The translations under genes were made by a program, and so were the position numbers. This document shows, one piece after another, positions 33,080 through 40,720 of a stretch of DNA of 64,000 bases. The notes under the pieces are model-generated. The model ran no database searches. It was given only the letters and a program-made list of their open reading frames with translations, and had not been told where the DNA came from. How positions within the stretch are numbered: position 1 is the first letter of the stretch; every line of letters starts with the position of its first letter. The stretch covers positions 806,001 through 870,000 of the forward strand of contig JAHLKV010000001.1 in assembly GCA_020444475.1 (NCBI GenBank), given 5' to 3'. This DNA is from a bacterium. Lineage in GTDB: Bacteria > Zixibacteria > MSB-5A5 > GN15 > FEB-12.

Positions 33080-33404
33080 TTTCACGACTCCCAGTCACGC
33101 GCACAATTACAGATGAGGGCCCCCTCAGAAGATAATGCTTTATTAAATATACCAATATTGACTCGATTGTCTACCCTGAAATCGCCCTCCGCAACCGGTG
33201 TCGATCCTGAACTGGCCGTAGGGCCACGAACTATCCCATTGACTTACAACAGGTTAAGAAACCACCGTCGGCGTCCCCGGCAGAACCCCCGGCCTTCCGA
33301 GGTTTTTCGAACCATCGTGTAAGACAAATCCTCCTCGTGCACCTTTAAAAGTGTGAATCAACAAACGTACAAGACCAGATTAATACTCGATAAGGAGGCC
33401 TCCC
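33080..33404. other. Divergent regulatory region between TPR-CHAT 1 and the small membrane protein
   Basis: About 325 bp without a gene. It contains an AT-rich stretch at 33128-33170, probably the promoter zone of TPR-CHAT 1, and copy 2 of the shared bipartite motif (33319-33346) for the plus-strand gene. Confidence 0.5.
33319..33346 (+). promoter_or_regulatory. Copy 2 of the shared bipartite promoter-like motif
   Basis: GTAAGA (33319-33324), 12 bp, then GTGCACCTTT (33337-33346). It ends 58 bp before the ATG of the following gene. Box sequences and spacing match the copies at 28519-28545 and 38765-38792. Confidence 0.6.
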
Positions 33405-34139
33405 ATGAAGACGATTATTGGAATCTGTTGTGTAGCGCTTATCCTGGCGGCATCGCTCTCGGCGCAGACGTCTGCGACGGCATCGACCGTGCACCTGAGA
33501 GACGGACGAACTGTGACGGGCACAATCCTGGGCGACATGTCCGGTGAATCTATAAAACTGAAGACGGACGACGGCTCTATTCTCGTATTCCAGATGGCTG
33601 AAGTCATCAAGATCAGCGCCGCTGAAGAAAGCCCGGCCGTGCCGATCGGCAGCTCAACTCCTCCGAGCCGGATAGATCAGACACAGCCTGTCGTTAACCA
33701 GCAGTCGGCCACACCACAGCTTACTCGCAAGGAACCAAGCAGCGCTCTGCTCTATTCCGTTCTGCTCTCTGGCGGCGGCCAGTTCTACAACGGCGATGTC
33801 ACCAAAGGACTCGTCCAACTTGGCGGCACGATACTGGGTCTGGTGTTGTTCGTATCGTATTTTCCTGAGACCGGCTGGGTGGCCGATGACTACTACTGGG
33901 CCTCATACGGCTACGAGACGGAGTCGGGGGATGAGTTCCTGTCCTATGGCGGTCTGGCACTCGCTCTCGGCATGAAGATATGGTCAATCATCGACGCACC
34001 GTCGGGCGCCCGCAAATACAATGAACGACACGGCCTCGTTTCGGTGCCGGTAGGCGACGATCACCTGTACGTGAATATCGAGAACGTCAAAGTCGCCGGA
34101 CACAACTCCGTCGGCATGAAAGTAGGACTCTCATTCTGA
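33405..34139 (+). CDS. Exported small membrane-associated protein of unknown function
   Basis: A 244-aa protein with a signal peptide (MKTIIGICCVALILAASLSA). Residues about 27-70 form a small beta domain (STVHLRDGRTVTGTILGDMSGESIKLKTDDG), the type often found in short envelope proteins. After a Pro/Gln-rich linker there is a hydrophobic region (ALLYSVLLSGGGQFYNGDVTKGLVQLGGTILGLVLFVSYF), similar in style to TM2/DUF5683 domains, with a further hydrophobic stretch near 185-205. I do not recognise a specific family. AAGGAGG precedes the start. The shared promoter-like motif lies upstream and a beta-barrel gene follows after 74 bp, suggesting an envelope unit controlled by the ECF sigma factor. 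Confidence 0.75.
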   Translation: MKTIIGICCVALILAASLSAQTSATASTVHLRDGRTVTGTILGDMSGESIKLKTDDGSILVFQMAEVIKISAAEESPAVPIGSSTPPSRIDQTQPVVNQQSATPQLTRKEPSSALLYSVLLSGGGQFYNGDVTKGLVQLGGTILGLVLFVSYFPETGWVADDYYWASYGYETESGDEFLSYGGLALALGMKIWSIIDAPSGARKYNERHGLVSVPVGDDHLYVNIENVKVAGHNSVGMKVGLSF

Positions 34140-34213
34140 TCCGCTGTGGAAAGTCCTGACCACAGTCGGTCCGCGCTGATGACCGAGACGAGAACTGAAG
34201 AAAGGAATAAGAC

Positions 34214-34864
34214 ATGAAATCGATAGTGATAATCCTGGCCGCGACAGTCCTGCTTGGTCAGGCCGGTATGGCTGAACAGAAAGCGCAGTTGCGGCCGTAC
34301 GTCTGGTTCGGAACCACTCTGACCTCCCCATCGGCCGATGATCTCGGCTACGTGAGCGCAGACGGTGACAACCTCGATTCGTACCTTGATTTCAAGAAAG
34401 CGAACTATGGCGCGGGTCTGCAGCTTTTCTTGTCCAGCAATTCCGCCGTCCGTTTCGGAGGAGACATTGGCATTCGTAAGCTGTTCTCGGCCGAGTTCAA
34501 CACCGGTAGTTCGGACATCTCGTTCGTCGATGAAGACTACGATACCGAGGTTGAGTATGACATCGCTGTCCTCGGAATAGTCGAGTACGCTCTACCCAAT
34601 TCGCAGTTCTTCATCCAGGGCGGCCTCGGACTTCATTTTGTCCACTGGAGCTGGGAGTCAAACTATTCAAGCGACTATTCCGCATCCTATAGTGGAGCGA
34701 GCGGCACGGGTACCAATATGGGGTTGATGGGCGCAGCCGGGACCAGTATCGCGCTCACGCCGACATTGTCCATGCCGCTGATGCTTCGCATCGACTACAT
34801 TGCCCGATACGGCGGCACGATGCCGGTAACGGTGATGGCCGGACTGAATTTCACAATTCAGTGA
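34214..34864 (+). CDS. Small outer-membrane beta-barrel protein
   Basis: A 216-aa exported protein with a signal peptide (MKSIVIILAATVLLGQAGMA). The rest alternates short beta strands with polar turns (LRPYVWFGTTLTSPSADD, AVRFGGDIGIRKLFS, SQFFIQGGLGLHFVHWSW, PVTVMAGLNFTIQ), the pattern of an eight-stranded OmpA/OmpX-like barrel. AAAGGAATAAGAC precedes the ATG. It is probably co-transcribed with the membrane protein 74 bp upstream; a GC-rich hairpin follows. The function is unknown. Confidence 0.72.
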   Translation: MKSIVIILAATVLLGQAGMAEQKAQLRPYVWFGTTLTSPSADDLGYVSADGDNLDSYLDFKKANYGAGLQLFLSSNSAVRFGGDIGIRKLFSAEFNTGSSDISFVDEDYDTEVEYDIAVLGIVEYALPNSQFFIQGGLGLHFVHWSWESNYSSDYSASYSGASGTGTNMGLMGAAGTSIALTPTLSMPLMLRIDYIARYGGTMPVTVMAGLNFTIQ

Positions 34865-34918
34865 TGGCAGACGGGTCTTTCATCAGGGGGCAGGCACTTG
34901 AACGCGGGGCATTCGAGT

Positions 34919-34946
34919 GGGCCGAACCGGGATATCGGTTCGGCCC
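34919..34946 (+). terminator. Hairpin terminator after the small beta-barrel gene
   Basis: GGGCCGAACCG (34919-34929) pairs with CGGTTCGGCCC (34936-34946) around a 6-nt loop. The following T-run is weak. It lies between convergent genes and may serve both. Confidence 0.6.
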
Positions 34947-34995
34947 GTTACATGTGCAGTAAGACACCGGGCGTGTAAGCTCAGATTCGATGGCT

Positions 34996-37900
34996 TCAAT
35001 TGCGCCATTCACCCTGAACCGTGAACGCACCCCAGGTGAACGGATGATCGCTGCGATCGTCCTGCCGCTGGCTCCGTATCTTCCCAATCTGCAGTTGACG
35101 AAGGAAATCAGGTAGCGACTGCTCTCCACGTTCGTAGAGTGTACCCAGGATATCCGCGGTAGCTTCATCGGGAATCGTCCACAAGGAACTTACCACGGTC
35201 GCGACGCCGGCCAGATGAAACGCTCGTTTCAACCCGAACAACCCTTCTCCCTGCTCTCCGGTACCGAGTCCGGTCTCGCACGCCGAGAGTACGGCCAGTC
35301 TTACTCCCGAGAGATCCAGCGATGTCACTTCAAGTGCCGTCAGGATACCGTCCTGGTTACTTGGTACGGGCGCCGACGCCAGCAACCGGGCATTCGCCCC
35401 CGCCAGACACAGACCCGAAAACACCAGCGGATTCTCCGGCAGACGCGTAAACATCTCCTCCCCCAGGTATGGAGCCACCTCGCGCTCACAGTCGTCGCCA
35501 ACAAAGAAACCGTGCGTTGCGAGGTGGAGTACATGCTTGCCCGCGACATGCCCCCGAAACGCTTCCTCGGTAGCTGCGGTATCCGTAAGGAGGAGCACCG
35601 GCCCGCCGCTATGCTCTCGCCACATTTCAGCCGCCCGCACAACCTCGTCACGCGTCGATGGCAACGGGCTTACCACCAAATCGCGGAGCGCCCCGCAGTC
35701 GGGCAGTCCCTGTCTCAAAACGACGGGCCGCGATTCCGACAGCAAAACACTCCCTGCGACGTCGGGAGACGACGGGGATATCTTGGGAATGACGGCAGTA
35801 TTGAAGTCGGGATCCCCAAGAGCGAACATTCCTGCGCGGGGCGGCCCGGCGTCGACAAACCGGATCAGGTCTCGACCTGCCGAGAGATAGTGCACAACGT
35901 GATCTTCGATAACGTACCGGGTCGACGAAAGAGGCAAAGCGGCAAAGGAGACCGTATTGAGCGCACCGTCGGGGGCAATCATGATCACGCGCGCTTCCGC
36001 AAGGAGCGGAAGCAGCGGGGTCAAAATGTGCTCTGTCAGAGGCTGCGCGAGCGCCAGGTATGTGGCTTTGTCTTCAGGCCGTGCTGTACCGAATCGCGAG
36101 ACCTGCTCCAGATGGCGGTGGAGACTCAGGGAAAGTGAATCGATCTCAACGGCGGTACCAAGATCGATCAGGTGCGTCGCAGCGGCGTGTTTGACTACGA
36201 CCGCGAAGTAGAAGGATGCCGGAACGGCCGATTCCGCCGCCGGAGAAAAGTCTAACCGAACATATTCTATGAGGGCCGCATCCGCGGGAAGCAACTCGCC
36301 CAGATCATCGGCCGAAACACTGATCTGACTCGCGAGCGTCCTGTAGCTCTCGCTGGCGCGCACGAGCTGAAACTCGGCATCATTCACGATTCGCTGCAGC
36401 GAGTCCCGCACTTGAGTAAACGCACTGAGTTCCCCGGATGGCCCACTTACATACAGCGCTGCCAGATCGTCGGTCGCCCTGCGTAGCCGCGAGGCAATCT
36501 CTTTCGATCGGATGTCACCTGACGACGACAGCCAGCGGTACACTTCCGTCATTTGATCGGTCAGGAGTCCCTTGGACGACAGCAGCGCATTCACGATCGC
36601 CTCAGCGAACGACGCACGGGTCGCGGCGTCGGAGTCGCGATAACACACCCCAAGATTCCCGAGCGATGCACGATGTCTGGCCGAAAACGACAGCGCCTCA
36701 CGTTCCGAGAGCACCGATGCCATCTGCAGGAGATGGCGGCGACGAATTGACTCGGCCTGCACTGCTGCATCAAGGGCAAGGCGGTGCTGATTCGTCGCGC
36801 GGTACAGCAGGCTGAGGTGCTCGAGACTCTCGGCCACTTCCGGGTTATTATCACCAAAAAGCTCGCGACGAATGGCCAGAGAGCGGCGCTGGAGAGCCAG
36901 CGCATCCTCTAATCGCCCGGTCGAGAAGTCCAGGGTGGCTATACTGTAGCAGATACTGGCAACTCCCGGGTGTATCTCCCCAAAAGCTCTGCTTCTGATA
37001 TCAAGCGCGCGCTGGTAGTAGTCGTACGCTTCGTCGATGCTTCCCTGGCGATGCGCGATCGAGGCGAGGTTCACCAAAGTGTGGGTGAGAGCCGTGTGGT
37101 CGCTTCCATACCACGTTTGCAGAATGGCCAGCGCCCGCCGGTTCAGGCTGTCGGCTCTGGTCCACATGCCGGCGGAGGCACACGCACTGGCCAGATTGCC
37201 GAGTGTAACGGCCACATCGGGATGATCCGGCCCCAGGATATCTTCGCGAATAATCAGCGATCTCTGGTACGCGTCCACCGCGTCCACCTGTTTGCGAAGC
37301 TCGGCGTAGACATTACCAAGATTGTTCAGTTGCATGGCCAGTTGCAGCCGGATCTGCGGCGATGCATCCGGCGCATCGAGGATCGATACAGACTCTTCGA
37401 GGTACGTCCGTGCCAGATCGAATCGTGAGAGATCGATTTCTACCACGCCCAGATTTGCGAGGTTGGTAGCCGTAATGACATGGTCGACGCCGTGTACGAT
37501 CCGACTTATGGAAACGGCTTCCTGTGCATACACCACTGCACTGTCGAGCCGGCCCATATCACGGTACAGGCCGAACAGGTTCTGCGCCGCCCTCGCAACT
37601 CGCGCATGCTCGGCCCCAAACGCCGCGACAAAAGCCGCGTGCGCTGCCTGAAGGTCTGCTTCCGCCTGGACAAAGTCTTCCAGCCGCTGATTCACCAGGC
37701 CGAGATTCATCCGACAGTCAGCAGTCCGCGGGTGCTCCGGACCCAGAGCCTCGGTGCGAATGCCAAGCGCTCTGCCCCAGCTTGAACGCGCCTCCTCGAA
37801 CCTGCCTAATCCGCATTGCTCGGCACCAATGTACATCAGCACGGTCGCAACCGTGGTGTCCGTGGGACCAAACTCCCGTTCGGCTATTGAGAGTGCGGCT

Positions 37901-38058
37901 AACTCAACTGACAAAGCGGAGTCGATTTCCGCCTGCGCCACCAGCGAGTCGGCGAGAATGAGGAGTCTCGCAACCTCATCCGCCCCGGATGCCTTCGGGC
38001 CGCCGGCGGCCAGAAGCACGGTCACAAGAGAAAGGGAAAAAAGGTGTCGCCTCATCAT
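34996..38058 (-). CDS. TPR - CHAT protease, exported (paralogue 2)
   Basis: A 1020-aa protein with a clear signal peptide (MMRRHLFSLSLVTVLLAAGG). About ten TPR units of roughly 42 residues follow (LGPEHPRTADCRMNLGLVNQ, LGPDHPDVAVTLGNLASACA, LFGDNNPEVAESLEHLSLLY). After a helical linker comes a C-terminal CHAT domain with His in VLHLATHGFFV and Cys in AVLSACETGLGTG. The overall plan and many segments (GALNTVSFAALPLSS, PLPSTRDEVVR) match paralogue 1, so the two arose by duplication. ATG at 38058 has AAGGA eight bases upstream; the frame is open to 38169 without support. A signal peptide on a CHAT protease points to action in the periplasm or outside the cell. A TTGCACCC box lies about 60-70 bp upstream, but its GTAAGA partner is missing. 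Confidence 0.9.
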   Translation of the reverse strand: MMRRHLFSLSLVTVLLAAGGPKASGADEVARLLILADSLVAQAEIDSALSVELAALSIAEREFGPTDTTVATVLMYIGAEQCGLGRFEEARSSWGRALGIRTEALGPEHPRTADCRMNLGLVNQRLEDFVQAEADLQAAHAAFVAAFGAEHARVARAAQNLFGLYRDMGRLDSAVVYAQEAVSISRIVHGVDHVITATNLANLGVVEIDLSRFDLARTYLEESVSILDAPDASPQIRLQLAMQLNNLGNVYAELRKQVDAVDAYQRSLIIREDILGPDHPDVAVTLGNLASACASAGMWTRADSLNRRALAILQTWYGSDHTALTHTLVNLASIAHRQGSIDEAYDYYQRALDIRSRAFGEIHPGVASICYSIATLDFSTGRLEDALALQRRSLAIRRELFGDNNPEVAESLEHLSLLYRATNQHRLALDAAVQAESIRRRHLLQMASVLSEREALSFSARHRASLGNLGVCYRDSDAATRASFAEAIVNALLSSKGLLTDQMTEVYRWLSSSGDIRSKEIASRLRRATDDLAALYVSGPSGELSAFTQVRDSLQRIVNDAEFQLVRASESYRTLASQISVSADDLGELLPADAALIEYVRLDFSPAAESAVPASFYFAVVVKHAAATHLIDLGTAVEIDSLSLSLHRHLEQVSRFGTARPEDKATYLALAQPLTEHILTPLLPLLAEARVIMIAPDGALNTVSFAALPLSSTRYVIEDHVVHYLSAGRDLIRFVDAGPPRAGMFALGDPDFNTAVIPKISPSSPDVAGSVLLSESRPVVLRQGLPDCGALRDLVVSPLPSTRDEVVRAAEMWREHSGGPVLLLTDTAATEEAFRGHVAGKHVLHLATHGFFVGDDCEREVAPYLGEEMFTRLPENPLVFSGLCLAGANARLLASAPVPSNQDGILTALEVTSLDLSGVRLAVLSACETGLGTGEQGEGLFGLKRAFHLAGVATVVSSLWTIPDEATADILGTLYERGEQSLPDFLRQLQIGKIRSQRQDDRSDHPFTWGAFTVQGEWRN

Positions 38059-38182
38059 AGCATCCTTCTCAGCTGCGTTTGAGTGTTGCCACTCTGATGT
38101 GGGTATGCCTACGATAGAGTAACCGGGAATCGGGTGCAAATAGAAAGCGGAGAGGGCGCTGCGGATCACAGCGACACAAACT

Positions 38183-38216
38183 GACAGGGGAGCGACCGTC
38201 CGGCCACTCCCCTGTC
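38183..38216 (-). terminator. Hairpin terminator after the small lipoprotein gene
   Basis: GACAGGGGAG (38183-38192) pairs with CTCCCCTGTC (38207-38216) around a 14-nt loop, 32 bp past the stop of the lipoprotein gene. On the minus strand it is followed by AGTTTGTG, only a weak T-run. Confidence 0.5.
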
Positions 38217-38248
38217 GCTATCAACGCAGTGCGGTATGACTGGCCGCC

Positions 38249-38704
38249 TCAGTCGATCTTCTCAGCGAACAGCGTAATCCGCTCCTGTCCGTCTACGACG
38301 TTCATCGATAGCACGTCGCCGCTCAACGACCAGGTGCCGGAGTATGACTCTCCCCCGTTGGTAACCACAAACTCACTGCCGCCAAACGTGATTCGGCCGC
38401 TGTTGGAAAACGTCACGTCAAGGTCGGCGTCAAACTCGTAGTAGTAGAAATTCGTCCCCGAACCGTCGGTGATTTCAAACGCCGCATATTCACTGTAGTC
38501 TTCCCAGTCCAGCGCATCGCAAAGCTCGATGTAGTGCGCGTTGCAGAGGGCCGATGTATAGGCCCAGAATCCAATCAGTTGGACCGGCGGCGGCTGGTTG
38601 GGAGCGGGGGCCGGCCCCACCGGATTCTCGTCTTTGGAGCAGCCGGCGAACAACAGGGCCGCACAGAACACCAGGGCTGCGCAGTCTCTTACTACCATTT
38701 TCAT
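38249..38704 (-). CDS. Small lipoprotein of unknown function
   Basis: A 151-aa lipoprotein. The signal peptide ends in the lipobox LFAGC, followed by a short tether (SKDENPVGPAPAPNQPPPV) similar to that of the PKD lipoprotein (SDNPVNPEPGPNPTPPN). The rest looks like a small beta-barrel or lipocalin-like fold (FDADLDVTFSNSGRITFGG, SYSGTWSLSGDVLSM), as in many lipocalin-like FCB proteins. AGGAGGGTAGAAAG precedes the ATG at 38704, almost the same leader as the PKD lipoprotein. Copy 3 of the shared promoter-like motif lies about 60 bp upstream. It is probably an envelope member of the ECF regulon. Confidence 0.8.
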   Translation of the reverse strand: MKMVVRDCAALVFCAALLFAGCSKDENPVGPAPAPNQPPPVQLIGFWAYTSALCNAHYIELCDALDWEDYSEYAAFEITDGSGTNFYYYEFDADLDVTFSNSGRITFGGSEFVVTNGGESYSGTWSLSGDVLSMNVVDGQERITLFAEKID

Positions 38705-39150
38705 CTTTCTACCCTCCTGACCAATCCGAAACTCCATACCATCCTGCAATCTGCATCCATACTCAAGGGTGCATAGCGAGCCTGTATCTTACAGGGAAGA
38801 AGACGCGATGTCGCCGCACACCGACACGGCCCAGTGGAGAAATCAACACTCGATCACAATCAGGTAGGATTCTGTCGAATGAGTGCGATGATCGAGGATG
38901 CTCCTTGTGCGGCAGGGATCAACGGTAATCGTGACTGAGCAGAAGCACAAACCGATGCCAGCCCGGAAGAGAAAGGAGTTGGCCCCGCACGGAGAGTTTT
39001 CAGTCATACGGAACAACAACGTACAGCCGGTGTTGGATGCGAGTGCCGCTCTCCAAAACAGCCGAGAACCGTGTGGACGGATGCACGGCGGGCCCGTGAC
39101 CGATCGGGGTCGTCAGCACAGCCATCGCCCTTTAACCATGTGGCAACCGG
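38705..39150. other. Intergenic region between the small lipoprotein and the decayed ABC transporter
   Basis: About 445 bp. It holds copy 3 of the shared motif (38765-38792). The plus strand has an open frame from 38898 that runs antisense into the ABC gene; its composition is not protein-like, so no gene is called. Confidence 0.45.
38765..38792 (-). promoter_or_regulatory. Copy 3 of the shared bipartite promoter-like motif
   Basis: On the minus strand GTAAGA (38792-38787), 12 bp, then ATGCACCCTT (38774-38765). It ends 60 bp before the ATG of the small lipoprotein. Spacing and boxes match the other two copies exactly. Confidence 0.6.
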
Positions 39151-39897
39151 TTACGGGGTACTCTGCGGTTCCTTCGTCGTCCCGGAAACTACCGGTCTCC
39201 GGTGCCACTCTGCCAGGGATCCATCATCGATCCGGTAAACCCGGGCCGCAGAGTCGACCATCCGCAGATCATGGCTTGCCACGATCACCGACGATCGGTG
39301 ATGTTCGGCACACCAGGCAAGTCTGCGGATAACCTCAAGACTGCTGGTCCGGTCGAGAGAGGCGGTTGGTTCATCGGCCAGAATCAGTTCCCCACCATTA
39401 GCCATGGCACGCAGCAGCGCTACCCGCTGTCGCTGTCCCTGGCTGAGCGATCGTGGATACCGTCCACCAAGACGCAGCATATCGACCTCCCCAAGAAGCG
39501 TTTCGATTCGATCTTTGATACGCGTGCCACTCCAGCCGGCGAGACGAAGCGGCAAAGCAACGTTCTGCCGTACGGTCAATCCCTCGATCAACTTGAAGTC
39601 CTGGAAGACAAAACCTATTCGCGATGCGCGAATCTGCTGCAGCTCACGCACTCGGTACGATCGGATATCTCTTCCGAACAGCGACAATGTACCCGATCCC
39701 GGTGGTCGCAGGCCCGCCGCAATAGTGAGGAGCGTAGTCTTACCCGATCCGCTCGGACCGAGTAGCAGAATGAGCTCTCCACGTTCCGCCCGCAATGATA
39801 CCTCGCGCAGAACAATCCGTGATTCACCACCCGCCGCAAAGGAGGCGCTGACATCATCCATGGCCAGGACGATCCCTCTTTGTGGATTCGCCCTCAT
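39151..39897 (-). CDS. ABC transporter ATP-binding protein, LolD/MacB type
   Basis: A 248-aa ATPase. Walker A GPSGSGKTT (about 48-56), Q-loop FVFQDFKLIEGLTVRQNVALPL, signature LSQGQRQRVALLRAM, Walker B LILADEPTASLD and H-loop SHDLRMVD are all intact. The LTVRQNVALPL segment and length fit the LolD/FtsE/MacB branch, which pairs with FtsX-type permeases in lipoprotein export or macromolecule efflux. It overlaps the upstream permease fragment by 4 bp (ATGA), so a full permease once stood there. With the permease truncated, this ATPase may be an orphan or may use another partner. Confidence 0.85.
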   Translation of the reverse strand: MRANPQRGIVLAMDDVSASFAAGGESRIVLREVSLRAERGELILLLGPSGSGKTTLLTIAAGLRPPGSGTLSLFGRDIRSYRVRELQQIRASRIGFVFQDFKLIEGLTVRQNVALPLRLAGWSGTRIKDRIETLLGEVDMLRLGGRYPRSLSQGQRQRVALLRAMANGGELILADEPTASLDRTSSLEVIRRLAWCAEHHRSSVIVASHDLRMVDSAARVYRIDDGSLAEWHRRPVVSGTTKEPQSTP

Positions 39898-40226
39898 AGA
39901 AAGGCCTCCTCGGCGTAAAACGACTGTGCTTTTGCGACCGACGGCACGGCACTGATAACCGCTATGAACAGCGCAGAGATACCCACCAACAAGAACTGCC
40001 GGGGCTCCACCAGTATCGTCATCTCCGGTGTCATTGATTCAAGAGCCCGTTGCAGCAACGGAAACAGCGCGAAAGCCAAAACCGCACCGGCTGCCACCAG
40101 AAACATCGACTGCGCCAGGACTATGGTGGGGACAAAGCGGCGGTGCGAGCCGATTCCCAAACGCCAAAGCCCGGCGATGTTGTTCACACCGCCGGGCCTG
40201 AATGAACGCGTTCGGATTGACTTCAC
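39894..40226 (-). pseudogene. FtsX-family permease, C-terminal fragment
   Basis: Only 110 codons remain. The sequence IAGLWRLGIGSHRRFVPTIVLAQSMFLVAAGAV... to AVPSVAKAQSFYAEEAFL has two membrane helices and matches the C-terminal end of MacB/FtsX permeases, which normally are about 400 residues with four helices and a large periplasmic domain. The N-terminal two helices and the periplasmic domain are missing. The region just upstream is an orphan sorting-domain fragment of an unrelated surface protein, so a deletion has probably joined two gene ends. The ATPase gene downstream overlaps it in the normal way. Confidence 0.72.
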
Positions 40227-40257
40227 TCCGTTTGAGTATCCCCCTGCAGCACTCGCT

Positions 40258-40554
40258 TTACTTCAGCAACATCATCTTCTTGGTCTCAATGAACTCTCCT
40301 GCCTGGACGCGATACAGGTACATCCCGCTCGACACTCTGGAGCCGTCCCAGAGAACAGTGTGAATGCCGGCTTCCACGCGCCCGTCAATCAGCGTTGCGA
40401 CCCGCTGACCAAGAACGTTGTAAACCTCCAGGCGCACGTCGGAAGCCTCTGGGAGGCTGAAGCTGATCTCGGTAGTCGGATTGAATGGGTTGGGGTAGTT
40501 TTGGCATAGCGCAAACTCCGTCGGCAGTGCTTCAGTTGCTTCGCGCCGGGATAT
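40258..40554 (-). pseudogene. Orphan type IX-like sorting domain (3-prime end of a lost surface protein)
   Basis: The minus frame from 40554 to the TAA at 40258-40260 reads as a C-terminal sorting domain: LPTEFALCQNYPNPFNPTTEIS, VRLEVYNVLGQRVATLID, GMYLYRVQAGEFIETKKMMLLK. There is no start codon, and an in-frame TGA lies just upstream (40555-40557). The sequence before it has protein-like codons in another frame, suggesting a frameshift or junction. A surface protein has lost all but its last 90 residues. Confidence 0.72.
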
Positions 40555-40668
40555 TCACCCGTACTATCGACTCGGAACCGTCGACTAAATGACCTCTCCG
40601 CACAACTCGGATCACCACGTGGCAACGCACCTATCGGTTCGCCTGACGTCGGTTGGCCCTCAAAGCCA

Positions 40669-40698
40669 ACGGCCCGGCTGGCGAACCAGCCGGGCCGT
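40669..40698 (-). terminator. Strong hairpin terminator after the astacin gene
   Basis: ACGGCCCGGCTGG (40669-40681) pairs perfectly with CCAGCCGGGCCGT (40686-40698) around a CGAA loop: 13 base pairs. It is 22 bp past the stop of the astacin gene. On the minus strand the tail (TTGGCTTTGAGG) is only moderately T-rich. Confidence 0.65.
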
Positions 40699-40720
40699 CA
40701 GTGAGCCGGTCAGACCAATA

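Noticed and set aside
33080..33250. Fourth copy of the bipartite motif before TPR-CHAT 1 (TTGTAAGT near 33247)
   Set aside because: The first box is close, but 12 bp later there is no TGCACC, and it lies over 150 bp from the start.
29927..38058. Type III-E CRISPR (Craspase) interpretation of the TPR-CHAT proteins
   Set aside because: There is no gRAMP/Cas7-11 gene or array, and these proteins carry a hydrophobic N-terminus or signal peptide, unlike the cytoplasmic Craspase protease.
38898..39332. 144-codon plus-strand frame
   Set aside because: Overlaps the ABC ATPase antisense, has no ribosome site or recognisable domain, and is low in hydrophobic pattern.
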